From MAG-121220-bin8 sp964433845 (lineage in GTDB: Bacteria; Bacteroidota; Bacteroidia; Flavobacteriales; Flavobacteriaceae): a stretch of 63,411 bases of DNA. Numbering within the stretch: position 1 is the stretch's first letter; each line of letters begins with the position of its first letter. The notes under the pieces were generated by a model. The model worked only from the letters and a program-made list of their open reading frames with translations. It was not told the origin of the DNA and ran no database searches. The stretch spans positions 1-63,411 of the forward strand of contig CAYSTA010000005.1 of assembly GCA_964433845.1 (NCBI GenBank), given 5' to 3'. Position numbers and translations under genes: made by a program. Below are positions 17,633 through 25,500 of this stretch, in pieces.

Positions 17633-18349
17633 ATGAAAAAAATAATTTTCATATTATTATTCAGTGTAATAGCACAAAATTTTATTTATTCTCAATCTTT
17701 AGAAGATAAAAGTGTTTTAGTTGTTTGGGGGGGGTATAAACCACATCAACCAAAACTTTTTGCAAAAAATATAATAAACTGGTTAAAAAAAGAAAAAGCA
17801 AATATTCATGAATCTAACAATTTAAATATTTATTCAAATTATGATTCTTTGATAAAGTTTGATTTAATAATCCAATCTGTAACCATGATGGACCTTTCCT
17901 CTAAACAAGAAAAAAACTTGACAAATGCTGTAAAATCTGGCGTAGGGATTGCAGGGTCTCATGGAGGGCTTGGAGATTCATTTAGAAATAATACTGCTTA
18001 TCAATTTATGATTGGGGGGCAATTTGTAGAACATCCTGGAGGCAAAGTAAATTTTAAAGTAAAAATGTTGAAAGATCCATTAACAAAGGGGCTTAATGAT
18101 TTTGAAATTTTTAGTGAACAATATTATTTGCACTACGACCCCAATATTGAAATATTGGCTACAACTAAATTTGATGGGAATACTTATCCATGGATAAAAG
18201 ATGTTGTTATGCCTGTTGCTTGGAAAAAAATGTATGGAAAAGGAAAGGTGTTTTATATTTCAATCGGACACGATCCAAATGAATTTATTGAATACCCTGA
18301 GGGATGGAAACTGTTAACGAGAGGATTTGAATGGGCTAGTAAAAATTAA
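17633..18349 (+). CDS. ThuA-like protein (exported)
   Basis: 238 residues from ATG 17633, which gives a clean signal peptide (MKKIIFILLFSVIAQNFIYS, then Q). A TTG at 17612 would add seven residues before it. The body is a flavodoxin/glutamine-amidotransferase-like fold of the ThuA family: VLVVWGGYKPHQPKLFAK, GVGIAGSHGG, GGQFVEHPGG, EQYYLH, YPWIKDVVMPVAWKKMYGKGKVFYISIGHD. In rhizobia ThuA works with the Gfo/Idh/MocA protein ThuB in 3-keto-trehalose metabolism. Here it is divergent from a Gfo/Idh/MocA gene, echoing that link. It overlaps the convergent next gene by 4 bp. Confidence 0.85.
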   Translation: MKKIIFILLFSVIAQNFIYSQSLEDKSVLVVWGGYKPHQPKLFAKNIINWLKKEKANIHESNNLNIYSNYDSLIKFDLIIQSVTMMDLSSKQEKNLTNAVKSGVGIAGSHGGLGDSFRNNTAYQFMIGGQFVEHPGGKVNFKVKMLKDPLTKGLNDFEIFSEQYYLHYDPNIEILATTKFDGNTYPWIKDVVMPVAWKKMYGKGKVFYISIGHDPNEFIEYPEGWKLLTRGFEWASKN

Positions 18350-19059
18350 AAACTTTTTAAGTTAATTAACTCTTGTTTTGTAATATTCCTCCATTGTCCA
18401 CGAGATAAATCTTTTTTAGTAAAATTTGAAAAGAGAACTCTATCAAGTGATATTATTTTATAGTTAAAATCTAATAAAAATTTTTCTAAATCTTTAATAT
18501 TATGAATAGATAGTTCTATGCCAATTTCATTTTTATTTGCTCCATCCACATAATTAATTGATTTAATTTTCAATTTATCTTTAAAATCTAAATCTTTGAT
18601 ATTCTTTAAGTCTTTTTGCAAAAAATCAACATCAAGTTTTAAATGAAAAATTTGATTTATCAAATTCTTTTTTGCATTTATTTGAATTATAAAATCAGTG
18701 TCATTTGAGAGAATAATAAGTCCAGTATGATTTTCTTTTAAAAAATCTAAAGACATTATTCTATTTTCTTCTTTAATAGAAGATAAAAGAGAAAAAACAG
18801 TTTTGGAATTTTTTTTTGAAGAAATACAATGAAACCCTTTTGGTTTATTTAAAATAATATACTGCATTTTAACAGGAAATACTTTTTTCCCATCTAACTT
18901 CACACTATCTTTTAAAGAAACCTTAGAACCTAATCTAACAATAATTTTGTCGTTTACAGATACTCTGCCTTGACTTATGTAATCATCTGCTTGTCTTCTG
19001 TTACAAAACCCTGAATTTGAGATAAATTTGTTTAATCTAATTGTATTTTGGGTTGTCAT
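18346..19059 (-). CDS. S4-domain pseudouridine-synthase-like protein with degenerate active site
   Basis: 237 residues in the RsuA/RluB layout: an S4 RNA-binding domain (about 6-55, IRLNKFISNSGFCNRRQADD) and then a pseudouridine-synthase fold (YIILNKPKGFHCIS at 67-80, end DRVLFSNFTKKDLSRGQWRNIT). The catalytic motif normally GRLDxxTTGL reads DFLKENHTGL at 105-114, so Lys108 sits where the catalytic Asp should be. The downstream GRNRQIRRM-type motif is also replaced (HNIKDLEKFL). The frame is intact with no stops, so it is not a simple pseudogene. It is probably an RNA-binding protein without synthase activity. It heads towards the isoprenoid genes, 10 bp after the UbiA gene. Confidence 0.82.
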   Translation of the reverse strand: MTTQNTIRLNKFISNSGFCNRRQADDYISQGRVSVNDKIIVRLGSKVSLKDSVKLDGKKVFPVKMQYIILNKPKGFHCISSKKNSKTVFSLLSSIKEENRIMSLDFLKENHTGLIILSNDTDFIIQINAKKNLINQIFHLKLDVDFLQKDLKNIKDLDFKDKLKIKSINYVDGANKNEIGIELSIHNIKDLEKFLLDFNYKIISLDRVLFSNFTKKDLSRGQWRNITKQELINLKSF

Positions 19060-19069
19060 AATTTAAGAA

Positions 19070-19954
19070 TTAAAATCCGTGCAAGATAATACTAAAAAGC
19101 CCTATAATAATTAAGACTTTTAAAGAATTATGTAATGTTTCATAATATTTATTATCATTAAATTTCCATAATAAATAAAGAAATGGAAAGAAAAATGGTA
19201 TTGAAAAAAAATAGAAATAAACCATTAAAGAAATGTCATAATTTAAAATTAAATTAAAACAAATTACTATTACTAAAAGAACATAAATTGTTATATAACT
19301 TTTGGTCCATTTGTCACCATATATTACTGGGATGGTAAGATAATTCATTGTAAAGTCTCCTTTTAAATTTTTTAAATCCTTAATTAATTCCTTAATTAAT
19401 ATCACAAAAAAAAGAAACGAAGCGTGTGTAATTATTTCCATTGAAAAATTCTTATAATAAAGAGTAATCGCAAAGAATGGAGCAATAACTAATAGTACTG
19501 AAAGAAAATTTCCAATAAATGGATATTTACTTATTTTAATAGAATAAATAAAAATTCCTAATATGTAAAAACTAAAGAAAAGCAATGCTTTTAAAGAAAC
19601 TAGAGCTGAAAAAATCAATGTGAGAATATTTAAAAAAACATAAACAAATAATTTTGTCCTGCCAGAAATTTCTTTTTCCAAAATAGTTTTTAGCGGTCTG
19701 TTTATTAAATCCTTATCTGAATCATAAAAATTATTAATTATATATCCAGCTGATATAGAAGATGAAGAAGAAAGAACTATTAACCAGATATTATAATCTA
19801 ATATAACAGAAAGAACATCATTGGAATTAGAAAAAATAAATATTGAAGAAACTAATTGAGCAAATATCATGAATATCACGTTGTAGCCTCTTACAACAGA
19901 AAATAAGCTCAATATTTTTATTATAATTTTCTTATTGAAAAAAGAAAAAGACAT
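19070..19954 (-). CDS. UbiA-family prenyltransferase (geranylgeranylglycerol-phosphate geranylgeranyltransferase-like)
   Basis: 294 residues with about eight membrane helices. The two Asp-rich prenyl-diphosphate sites are present: NNFYDSDKDLINRP near 69-82 and DLKNLKGD near 189-196. The position next to mevalonate kinase and mvaD, and the general shape, match the Bacteroidota members annotated as geranylgeranylglycerol-phosphate geranylgeranyltransferase. That is an archaeal-lipid type of reaction. The exact prenyl acceptor cannot be fixed from sequence; a quinone prenyltransferase is the alternative. It lies 5 bp after the mevalonate kinase gene. Confidence 0.82.
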   Translation of the reverse strand: MSFSFFNKKIIIKILSLFSVVRGYNVIFMIFAQLVSSIFIFSNSNDVLSVILDYNIWLIVLSSSSSISAGYIINNFYDSDKDLINRPLKTILEKEISGRTKLFVYVFLNILTLIFSALVSLKALLFFSFYILGIFIYSIKISKYPFIGNFLSVLLVIAPFFAITLYYKNFSMEIITHASFLFFVILIKELIKDLKNLKGDFTMNYLTIPVIYGDKWTKSYITIYVLLVIVICFNLILNYDISLMVYFYFFSIPFFFPFLYLLWKFNDNKYYETLHNSLKVLIIIGLFSIILHGF

Positions 19955-19959
19955 TGAAA

Positions 19960-20889
19960 TTAAAAGTTATAGACGACCTCTAATTTGTAATCCTTCAATG
20001 CAGATTTTGCTTTTTTAAAATCTTCAGCGAAACCTAAAATATAACCACCTCCTCCAGATCCACATAATTTTAAAAAATAGTCATTTGATTCAATACCTTT
20101 AGCCCAAATATTGTGGAAATTTTTTGGGATCATAGGCTTAAAATTATCTAGAACAACTTTTGATAAATTTCTAATATCTAAAAAAAGTGATTTAAAATTT
20201 CCTTCTAAAAAATTATCAACACAAGAATCCGTAATTCTAATAAAATCTTCTCGAATTATTTTACTATAATTTTTATTTTTCATAGAGTTAAAAAAAATAT
20301 CTACCATAGGAGCAGTTTCACTAGACTTACCACTATCTAATAAAAAAACAGCTCCTTTTCCTTTCAAAGATTGAAATGGGATTCCAGTTGTTTCAATTTG
20401 ATTTTTTGAACGAATTAATATTGGTAAACTCAGGTAACTATTTAATGGATCAAGTCCAGAAGATTTGCCATGAAAATGGGATTCCATTTTAGAAAAAATA
20501 TTTTTTAAAATTATAATTTTGTTTTTGGTCAAATTTTCCAAAACAGTAATCTTATTTTCTGCATAACGGTCATAGAATGCTGCAACTATTGCACCACTAC
20601 TTCCTATTCCATATCCTTGAGGAATTGTACTATCAAAGTACATCCCTTTTAAAAGATCATAATTCATTTTCTTAAAATCAAAAAGAACAATCGAATTATC
20701 TATTTTCAATAAAAAATCTCTAAAGATTGAAAGACTTTCGTTTGATTCCTTTATGTTTTCAATTTTTAAATTCCCTAATTTTAAACCTCCTTTATAAAAA
20801 TTATAGGGTATTGAAAGTCCTTTAGAGTCCTTTATAATACCATACTCTCCAAATAATAGAATTTTTGAATAGAATAAAGGTGCTTTCAT
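19960..20889 (-). CDS. Mevalonate kinase (GHMP superfamily)
   Basis: 309 residues. It phosphorylates mevalonate in the mevalonate route to isopentenyl diphosphate. GHMP motifs are present: KILLFGEYGI near 9-18, the ATP loop PQGYGIGSSGAIVAAF near 90-105 and KLCGSGGGGYILGF near the C-terminus. Its neighbour mvaD (9-bp gap) supports mevalonate rather than another GHMP substrate. HMG-CoA reductase and the GYDIA kinase lie 23 kb away on the other strand. Confidence 0.88.
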   Translation of the reverse strand: MKAPLFYSKILLFGEYGIIKDSKGLSIPYNFYKGGLKLGNLKIENIKESNESLSIFRDFLLKIDNSIVLFDFKKMNYDLLKGMYFDSTIPQGYGIGSSGAIVAAFYDRYAENKITVLENLTKNKIIILKNIFSKMESHFHGKSSGLDPLNSYLSLPILIRSKNQIETTGIPFQSLKGKGAVFLLDSGKSSETAPMVDIFFNSMKNKNYSKIIREDFIRITDSCVDNFLEGNFKSLFLDIRNLSKVVLDNFKPMIPKNFHNIWAKGIESNDYFLKLCGSGGGGYILGFAEDFKKAKSALKDYKLEVVYNF

Positions 20890-20898
20890 ATTGTAAAA

Positions 20899-21972
20899 TT
20901 ACAATTTTAATGGTCCAATCCCAATCATGTCATTTATAAATTGTCCTGATTCACAAAATTTGATTAATTCATTTGTAATAAATTCCTGAATATAATCATA
21001 TTCTTTTTTTGGATAAATCAAATGAATATTTGCTCCAGCATCTAAAGTGAAGCATATTTTTGAATCATTTTCTTTTCTATATTTCCAAATTAAATTTATA
21101 ATTTTTATAGTATTAGGTTTTAGTAATATATAAGATGGATTGGAGGTCATCATCATCGCATGAATAGATAATGCCTCTAATTCAACTACTTTAATAAACA
21201 TGTCATAATCACCAGTTTCCAATGCATTTTTTAGATTTTTAAAATTGATTTTAACTTGATTCAAACGATTATTTGAAAAACTATGCCCATCCATTAAATT
21301 ATGACCCAATGTACTTGAAACCTCTTTTTTCCCCTTATCAACGATCAAAACAGTATCACAAATACCTTTATAAACATCATGAATTTTATTTGGGTATTTA
21401 ACTGCATATAAATCACTTGTAAGATCAAAACAATCTGATTTTCCCCAAATAGAAAAAAATCCTAAAGTACTTCTACAGGCACTTCCAGAACCAAGTCTAG
21501 CAATAAAAGAAGCCTTTTTAAAAAAAAACTTATTATCAATCGATGGATTTAATTCCTTCTCTATATCCATTATACAGAGAGATAATGCGCTGTATGAAGA
21601 TGCGGATGAAGCAATTCCACTACTATGTGGGAAAGAATTCCTAGACTCAATTTTTAAAACAAGATTTGATAGATAAGGACAATATTTTTCAATCCTAATA
21701 AAAAATTGTTTTAATTTATCTTCAAAAACTGTATTGTTTTCTCCCTGAAATAAAAAACTAAAATCTAATTTGTTAACTTTTTTAGTTTGATATGAAATTT
21801 TTGTTTGAGTAAAACAATTTTTTAATGTAATACTTATTGAAGGGTTTAATGGAATCTGGTTAGTTTTTTTACCCCAATATTTTATTAACGCAATATTGCT
21901 GGGAGATCTCCATTCAGAGGAGCCACTAATAGTTTGAAAATTGTTTGAATTAAATATAAAATCATTTATCAT
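20899..21972 (-). CDS. mvaD: Diphosphomevalonate decarboxylase
   Basis: 357 residues. ATP-dependent decarboxylation of mevalonate diphosphate to isopentenyl diphosphate. Signature segments: EWRSPSNIALIKYWGKK near 20-36, the phosphate loop SFPHSSGIASSASSYSALS near 112-130, and the later MMTSNPSYI and CFTLDAGANIHLI regions with the conserved Asp. Its ATG overlaps the stop of the upstream reductase gene as ATGA (21969-21972), so the two are translationally coupled. In the same run as mevalonate kinase and UbiA. Confidence 0.93.
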   Translation of the reverse strand: MINDFIFNSNNFQTISGSSEWRSPSNIALIKYWGKKTNQIPLNPSISITLKNCFTQTKISYQTKKVNKLDFSFLFQGENNTVFEDKLKQFFIRIEKYCPYLSNLVLKIESRNSFPHSSGIASSASSYSALSLCIMDIEKELNPSIDNKFFFKKASFIARLGSGSACRSTLGFFSIWGKSDCFDLTSDLYAVKYPNKIHDVYKGICDTVLIVDKGKKEVSSTLGHNLMDGHSFSNNRLNQVKINFKNLKNALETGDYDMFIKVVELEALSIHAMMMTSNPSYILLKPNTIKIINLIWKYRKENDSKICFTLDAGANIHLIYPKKEYDYIQEFITNELIKFCESGQFINDMIGIGPLKL

Positions 21973-23027
21973 TCTATCGACTTAATAGTTGCACTTTCAG
22001 ATTTTCGTTTAGAACCATCAAAACCTTTAATTCCAGTAACTGTTGTATATCTTAAAATGTTTTTTTTATGGGGGTGAATAATTTTAAAAGCAGCTTGACA
22101 CATTAGAGTAGCTTCATGAAATCCACATAAAATCAATTTTAATTTACCTGGATATGTGTTTATATCTCCAATTGCAAAAATTCCAGGAACATTTGTTTGA
22201 TAATCTAAAGCATTATTAACACAAATTGAATTATCTCTTATTTCAAGGCCCCAATTTGATATTTTATCCAATTTAGGAATCAAACCAAATAGAGGAATAA
22301 AAAAATCTGTACTCATTTCTTTTTCTTCATCATTTATTTTTATTCTAACACATTCTAATTTTTTTTCTCCTTTTAAGCCAATTACTTCAGCAGGAGTAAT
22401 AACATCAATTAATAAATTATTTTTTAATTTTTGAACTTTTTCAATTGAATCAAAAGCACCTCTGAATTCTGTTCTTCTGTGAACTAATGTAACTTTTCTT
22501 GCAATTTTTTGTAATTCAATAGTCCAATCTAATGCAGAATCTCCACCACCAGAAATTATAATATTTTTATTTTTGAATAATTTTGGATCTTTTATCATAT
22601 ACTCAACTCCATTTCCTTCATATTTATTCACGTTCTTTATTTGAGGTTTTCTTGGATCAAAACTTCCAAGCCCTCCAGCAATAGCAATAACTTTTGCATT
22701 ATGAACAGTTCCCTTATCAGTTACTACATTAAATGAGCCGTCTTCTTGTTTTTCTAAATTTTGAGCCGATTCAGATAAAGTATATCCTGGATTAAATGGT
22801 TTAATTTGTTCTAATAAATTATCTATAAGTTTTCCAGCTAAGATTTCAGGAATAGCTGGAATATCAAAAATTGGTTTTTTTGGATATATTTCTGCACATT
22901 GTCCTCCAGGTTTTGCTAAGGCATCAATTATATGACATTTTAAACCTAATAATCCAGCTTCAAAAACTGTAAACAATCCTGTCGGGCCTCCCCCAATGAT
23001 CAAAATATCGGTTTTGATTATTTTCAT
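21969..23027 (-). CDS. Thioredoxin-reductase-like ferredoxin/flavodoxin-NADP+ reductase
   Basis: 352 residues. The FAD site DILIIGGGPTGLFTVFEAGLLG is at the N-terminus, PGGQCAEIYPKKPIFDIP follows, and the NADPH-binding IIISGGGDSALDWTIEL lies near 155. The end has PGIFAIGDINTYPGKLKLI. There is no CxxC redox pair, which separates it from thioredoxin reductase and fits the homodimeric YumC-type ferredoxin-NADP+ reductases. It probably supplies reduced ferredoxin for Fe-S or isoprenoid enzymes. It lies 4 bp after the NFU gene and overlaps mvaD by 4 bp. Confidence 0.9.
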   Translation of the reverse strand: MKIIKTDILIIGGGPTGLFTVFEAGLLGLKCHIIDALAKPGGQCAEIYPKKPIFDIPAIPEILAGKLIDNLLEQIKPFNPGYTLSESAQNLEKQEDGSFNVVTDKGTVHNAKVIAIAGGLGSFDPRKPQIKNVNKYEGNGVEYMIKDPKLFKNKNIIISGGGDSALDWTIELQKIARKVTLVHRRTEFRGAFDSIEKVQKLKNNLLIDVITPAEVIGLKGEKKLECVRIKINDEEKEMSTDFFIPLFGLIPKLDKISNWGLEIRDNSICVNNALDYQTNVPGIFAIGDINTYPGKLKLILCGFHEATLMCQAAFKIIHPHKKNILRYTTVTGIKGFDGSKRKSESATIKSIE

Positions 23028-23031
23028 TTAT

Positions 23032-23268
23032 CTATTCTACACTAATAACTTTTTTAATTTGAGGAGCATGTTTCTTAATGGTCATCTCTACACCATTTGT
23101 TAAAGTCATCTGGTTTACAGAACAACTAACACAATTTCCCATTAATTGAACCTTAACAATATTATCTTTTATCGATAATAAAGATATGTCTCCACCATCA
23201 GATAAAAGGAAAGGCCTTATTTCATCTAATGCAGATTCTACTTTTTTTGTTAATAAATTTTTGTTCAT
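23032..23268 (-). CDS. NFU-domain iron-sulfur scaffold protein
   Basis: 78 residues from ATG 23268 (MNKNLLTKKVESALDEIRPFL). An upstream start at 23292 lies inside mrp and is less likely. It is a stand-alone NifU C-terminal domain that carries and transfers Fe-S clusters: LSDGGDISLLSI and the cluster-binding GNCVSCSVNQMTL (CxxC). Immediately downstream of mrp (5 bp) and upstream of the ferredoxin reductase, so three consecutive genes concern Fe-S or electron supply. Confidence 0.92.
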   Translation of the reverse strand: MNKNLLTKKVESALDEIRPFLLSDGGDISLLSIKDNIVKVQLMGNCVSCSVNQMTLTNGVEMTIKKHAPQIKKVISVE

Positions 23269-23273
23269 AATAA

Positions 23274-24410
23274 TTATTTTAAAGCCGAGCAACCAGACAT
23301 AGTTTTTATTTTTATAACCTCAGTTGCCGGAAGTTTCTTATTTCGTAATAATAGCTCAGAAATCATGCTTTTTGCTATTGTATTAAAAATCTCCCTAATA
23401 ATTGAATTTTCTTGAAGAGAAGCAGGTCTTCCTATATCCCCAGATTCTCTAATACTCTGAATTAAAGGCACTTCACCTAAAAATGGAACTTTTAAATCAA
23501 TTGATAAATTTTTTGCTCCTTCTTTTCCAAATAAATAATACTTATTTTTTGGCAATTCTTCGGGAGTAAAATAAGCCATATTTTCTATAATTCCCAAAAC
23601 TGGAACATTTATATTTTTTTGCTTAAACATTGAAACTCCTTTTCTAGCATCAATAAGAGCTACATTTTGTGGAGTACTAACCACAACAGATCCAGAAATT
23701 GGCAATGATTGCATAATACTTAAATGAATATCGCCTGTTCCAGGAGGTAAGTCAATTAGTAAAAAATCTAAGACTCCCCAATCTGAATCAAAAATCATTT
23801 GTTTCAATGCTTTAGAGGCCATTGGGCCCCTCCAAATTACCGCTTGATCAATTTTTGTAAAAAATCCAATAGATAAAATCTTAACTCCGTAATTTTCTAT
23901 GGGTTTCATTTTAGATTTACCATTAATTTTCACAGCAAGAGGTTTGTCTTGTGCCACATCAAACATAAGGGGAATTGAAGGACCATAAATATCAGCATCT
24001 AAAATTCCTACTGAAAAACCCATTTTAGTCAAAGTAATTGCTAAATTGGCTGTAACTGTTGATTTTCCAACCCCACCTTTAGCCGATGAAACTGCTATTA
24101 TATTGTTAACATTTTCTAAAACTTCATTCTTATTAAGAATAGTTTCATTTAAAATTTCTGAAACTTTAAAATTAATTTTTATTTCAAAATTTTGTTTGTA
24201 TTCAGAAATAATAGCATTCTTAATTAAAGATTTTATATAATTTTTTGATTGTAATGTAGGATTTGTAATTTCTAAATCAATTATAATTTCTTTATCAAAA
24301 ATCACAACATTACTAACTGAATTGCTTGATACAATATCATGTTTTTCATCTTTTAAAAAAACGGTTTTTAAAAGAGATAAAATTTTATCTTTTGTCAATT
24401 TCAAAATCAA
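23274..24410 (-). CDS. mrp: Mrp/ApbC/Nbp35-type iron-sulfur carrier ATPase
   Basis: 378 residues. An N-terminal MIP18/DUF59-like region (about 1-95) precedes a SIMIBI P-loop ATPase: deviant Walker A SSAKGGVGKST (108-118), GILDADIYGPSIP and LLIDLPPGTGDIHLS, with VVVSTPQNVALIDARKG. These proteins bind and deliver [4Fe-4S] clusters in the cytosol. The C-terminal tail ends SGCSALK. Followed directly by the NFU gene, a common functional pairing. ATG start at 24410. Confidence 0.93.
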   Translation of the reverse strand: MILKLTKDKILSLLKTVFLKDEKHDIVSSNSVSNVVIFDKEIIIDLEITNPTLQSKNYIKSLIKNAIISEYKQNFEIKINFKVSEILNETILNKNEVLENVNNIIAVSSAKGGVGKSTVTANLAITLTKMGFSVGILDADIYGPSIPLMFDVAQDKPLAVKINGKSKMKPIENYGVKILSIGFFTKIDQAVIWRGPMASKALKQMIFDSDWGVLDFLLIDLPPGTGDIHLSIMQSLPISGSVVVSTPQNVALIDARKGVSMFKQKNINVPVLGIIENMAYFTPEELPKNKYYLFGKEGAKNLSIDLKVPFLGEVPLIQSIRESGDIGRPASLQENSIIREIFNTIAKSMISELLLRNKKLPATEVIKIKTMSGCSALK

Positions 24411-24447
24411 AATAATTTTAATAACAAATATAAGCTTATGAATACAA

Positions 24448-24789
24448 TTATTTTAATTCAAAAGATGGATCCCAAAAAACATTTTTAAAATTTACAATCT
24501 TATCCTTTTTTATTTCAATACCCTCACTTTCTAACAATTGCTCCATAAGATTATTTCCAAAAAAATAATTTTTGCCACTTAAAAGTCCAATCCTATTAAC
24601 AACTCTATGGGAAGGTATGTTCTTGATGTTATGAGAAGCATTCATTGCCCAACCAACCACTCGTGCACTTTTTTTAGTTCCTAAATAATTTGCTATTGCT
24701 CCATATGTAGAAACCCTCCCATAGGGTATTTTTTTAACGACAGAATATACTTTGTTAAAAAAATCCAGTTTTTGTTTATTCACTTTCAT
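24448..24789 (-). CDS. Alkyltransferase-like (ATL) protein, Ser for catalytic Cys
   Basis: 113 residues, the length of ATL proteins, with only the C-terminal DNA-binding domain of O6-alkylguanine transferases. IPYGRVSTYGAIANYLG is the helix-turn-helix and ARVVGWAMN the Arg-finger region. The active-site PCHRV motif reads PSHRV, with Ser60 replacing the methyl-accepting Cys. It therefore cannot repair alkyl groups itself and probably flags O6-alkylguanine for nucleotide excision repair, as known ATLs do. It overlaps trmB by 14 bp. Confidence 0.88.
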   Translation of the reverse strand: MKVNKQKLDFFNKVYSVVKKIPYGRVSTYGAIANYLGTKKSARVVGWAMNASHNIKNIPSHRVVNRIGLLSGKNYFFGNNLMEQLLESEGIEIKKDKIVNFKNVFWDPSFELK

Positions 24790-25462
24790 AATTTAAATTA
24801 AAACTTAAATAGGATATGTTTTTACCCTCTTCTAAAAATAATTTTTCATAATGGGTTTTTATTTCAAGTGCCTCACTGGGTGCATTATTATTCTTATAAA
24901 TATCGTGATTAGAAAACAAAGGCCTAATGTTTAAGTTTTCTAATAAGCCTAATGTATAGCCATGTAGAAATTCACTATCAGTTTTAAGATGGATTATACC
25001 ATTTTTTTTTAATATTTTCTTATAAAGTTCTAAAAAAGCAGGATTTATTAAACGATGCTTTCTTCTTTGAAATTTTATTTGGGGATCTGGAAAAGTTAAC
25101 CAAATTTCATGAATTTCATCATTTCCAAAAACATATTCAAGCAATTCAATTTGAGTTCTTAAAAAAACTACATTTTCTAATTTTTCATCAATTGCAGTTT
25201 TTGCTCCTCTCCAAAATCTTGCTCCTTTAATATCAATTCCTATATAATTTTTGTTAGAGTTTAATTTAGCTAAATTAACTGTATATTCACCCTTCCCACA
25301 TCCCAGTTCTATGATTATTGGATTGTTATTTTTAAAATATGAGGAATTCCATTTCCCTTTTAGTTTAAATAAATGTGAAATTAAATCTTTTCGATTTGGC
25401 TGAATTACATTTGAAAAACTTTTGTTTTCTATAAACCTTTTTAATTTATTTTTACTTCCCAA
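24776..25462 (-). CDS. trmB: tRNA (guanine-N7-)-methyltransferase
   Basis: 228 residues. It makes m7G46 in tRNA using SAM. The SAM site IIELGCGKGEYTVNLAKLN lies near 50-68, then YIGIDIKGARFWRGAKTA, and the family hallmark WLTFPDPQIKFQRRKHRLINPAFL lies near 122-145. ATG start at 25462. It is the upstream gene of an overlapping pair with the ATL gene. Confidence 0.95.
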   Translation of the reverse strand: MGSKNKLKRFIENKSFSNVIQPNRKDLISHLFKLKGKWNSSYFKNNNPIIIELGCGKGEYTVNLAKLNSNKNYIGIDIKGARFWRGAKTAIDEKLENVVFLRTQIELLEYVFGNDEIHEIWLTFPDPQIKFQRRKHRLINPAFLELYKKILKKNGIIHLKTDSEFLHGYTLGLLENLNIRPLFSNHDIYKNNNAPSEALEIKTHYEKLFLEEGKNISYLSFNLNYESE

Positions 25463-25500
25463 TTAATAGTTATTTAAGAGTAAAACAAAATTAGAAATAA

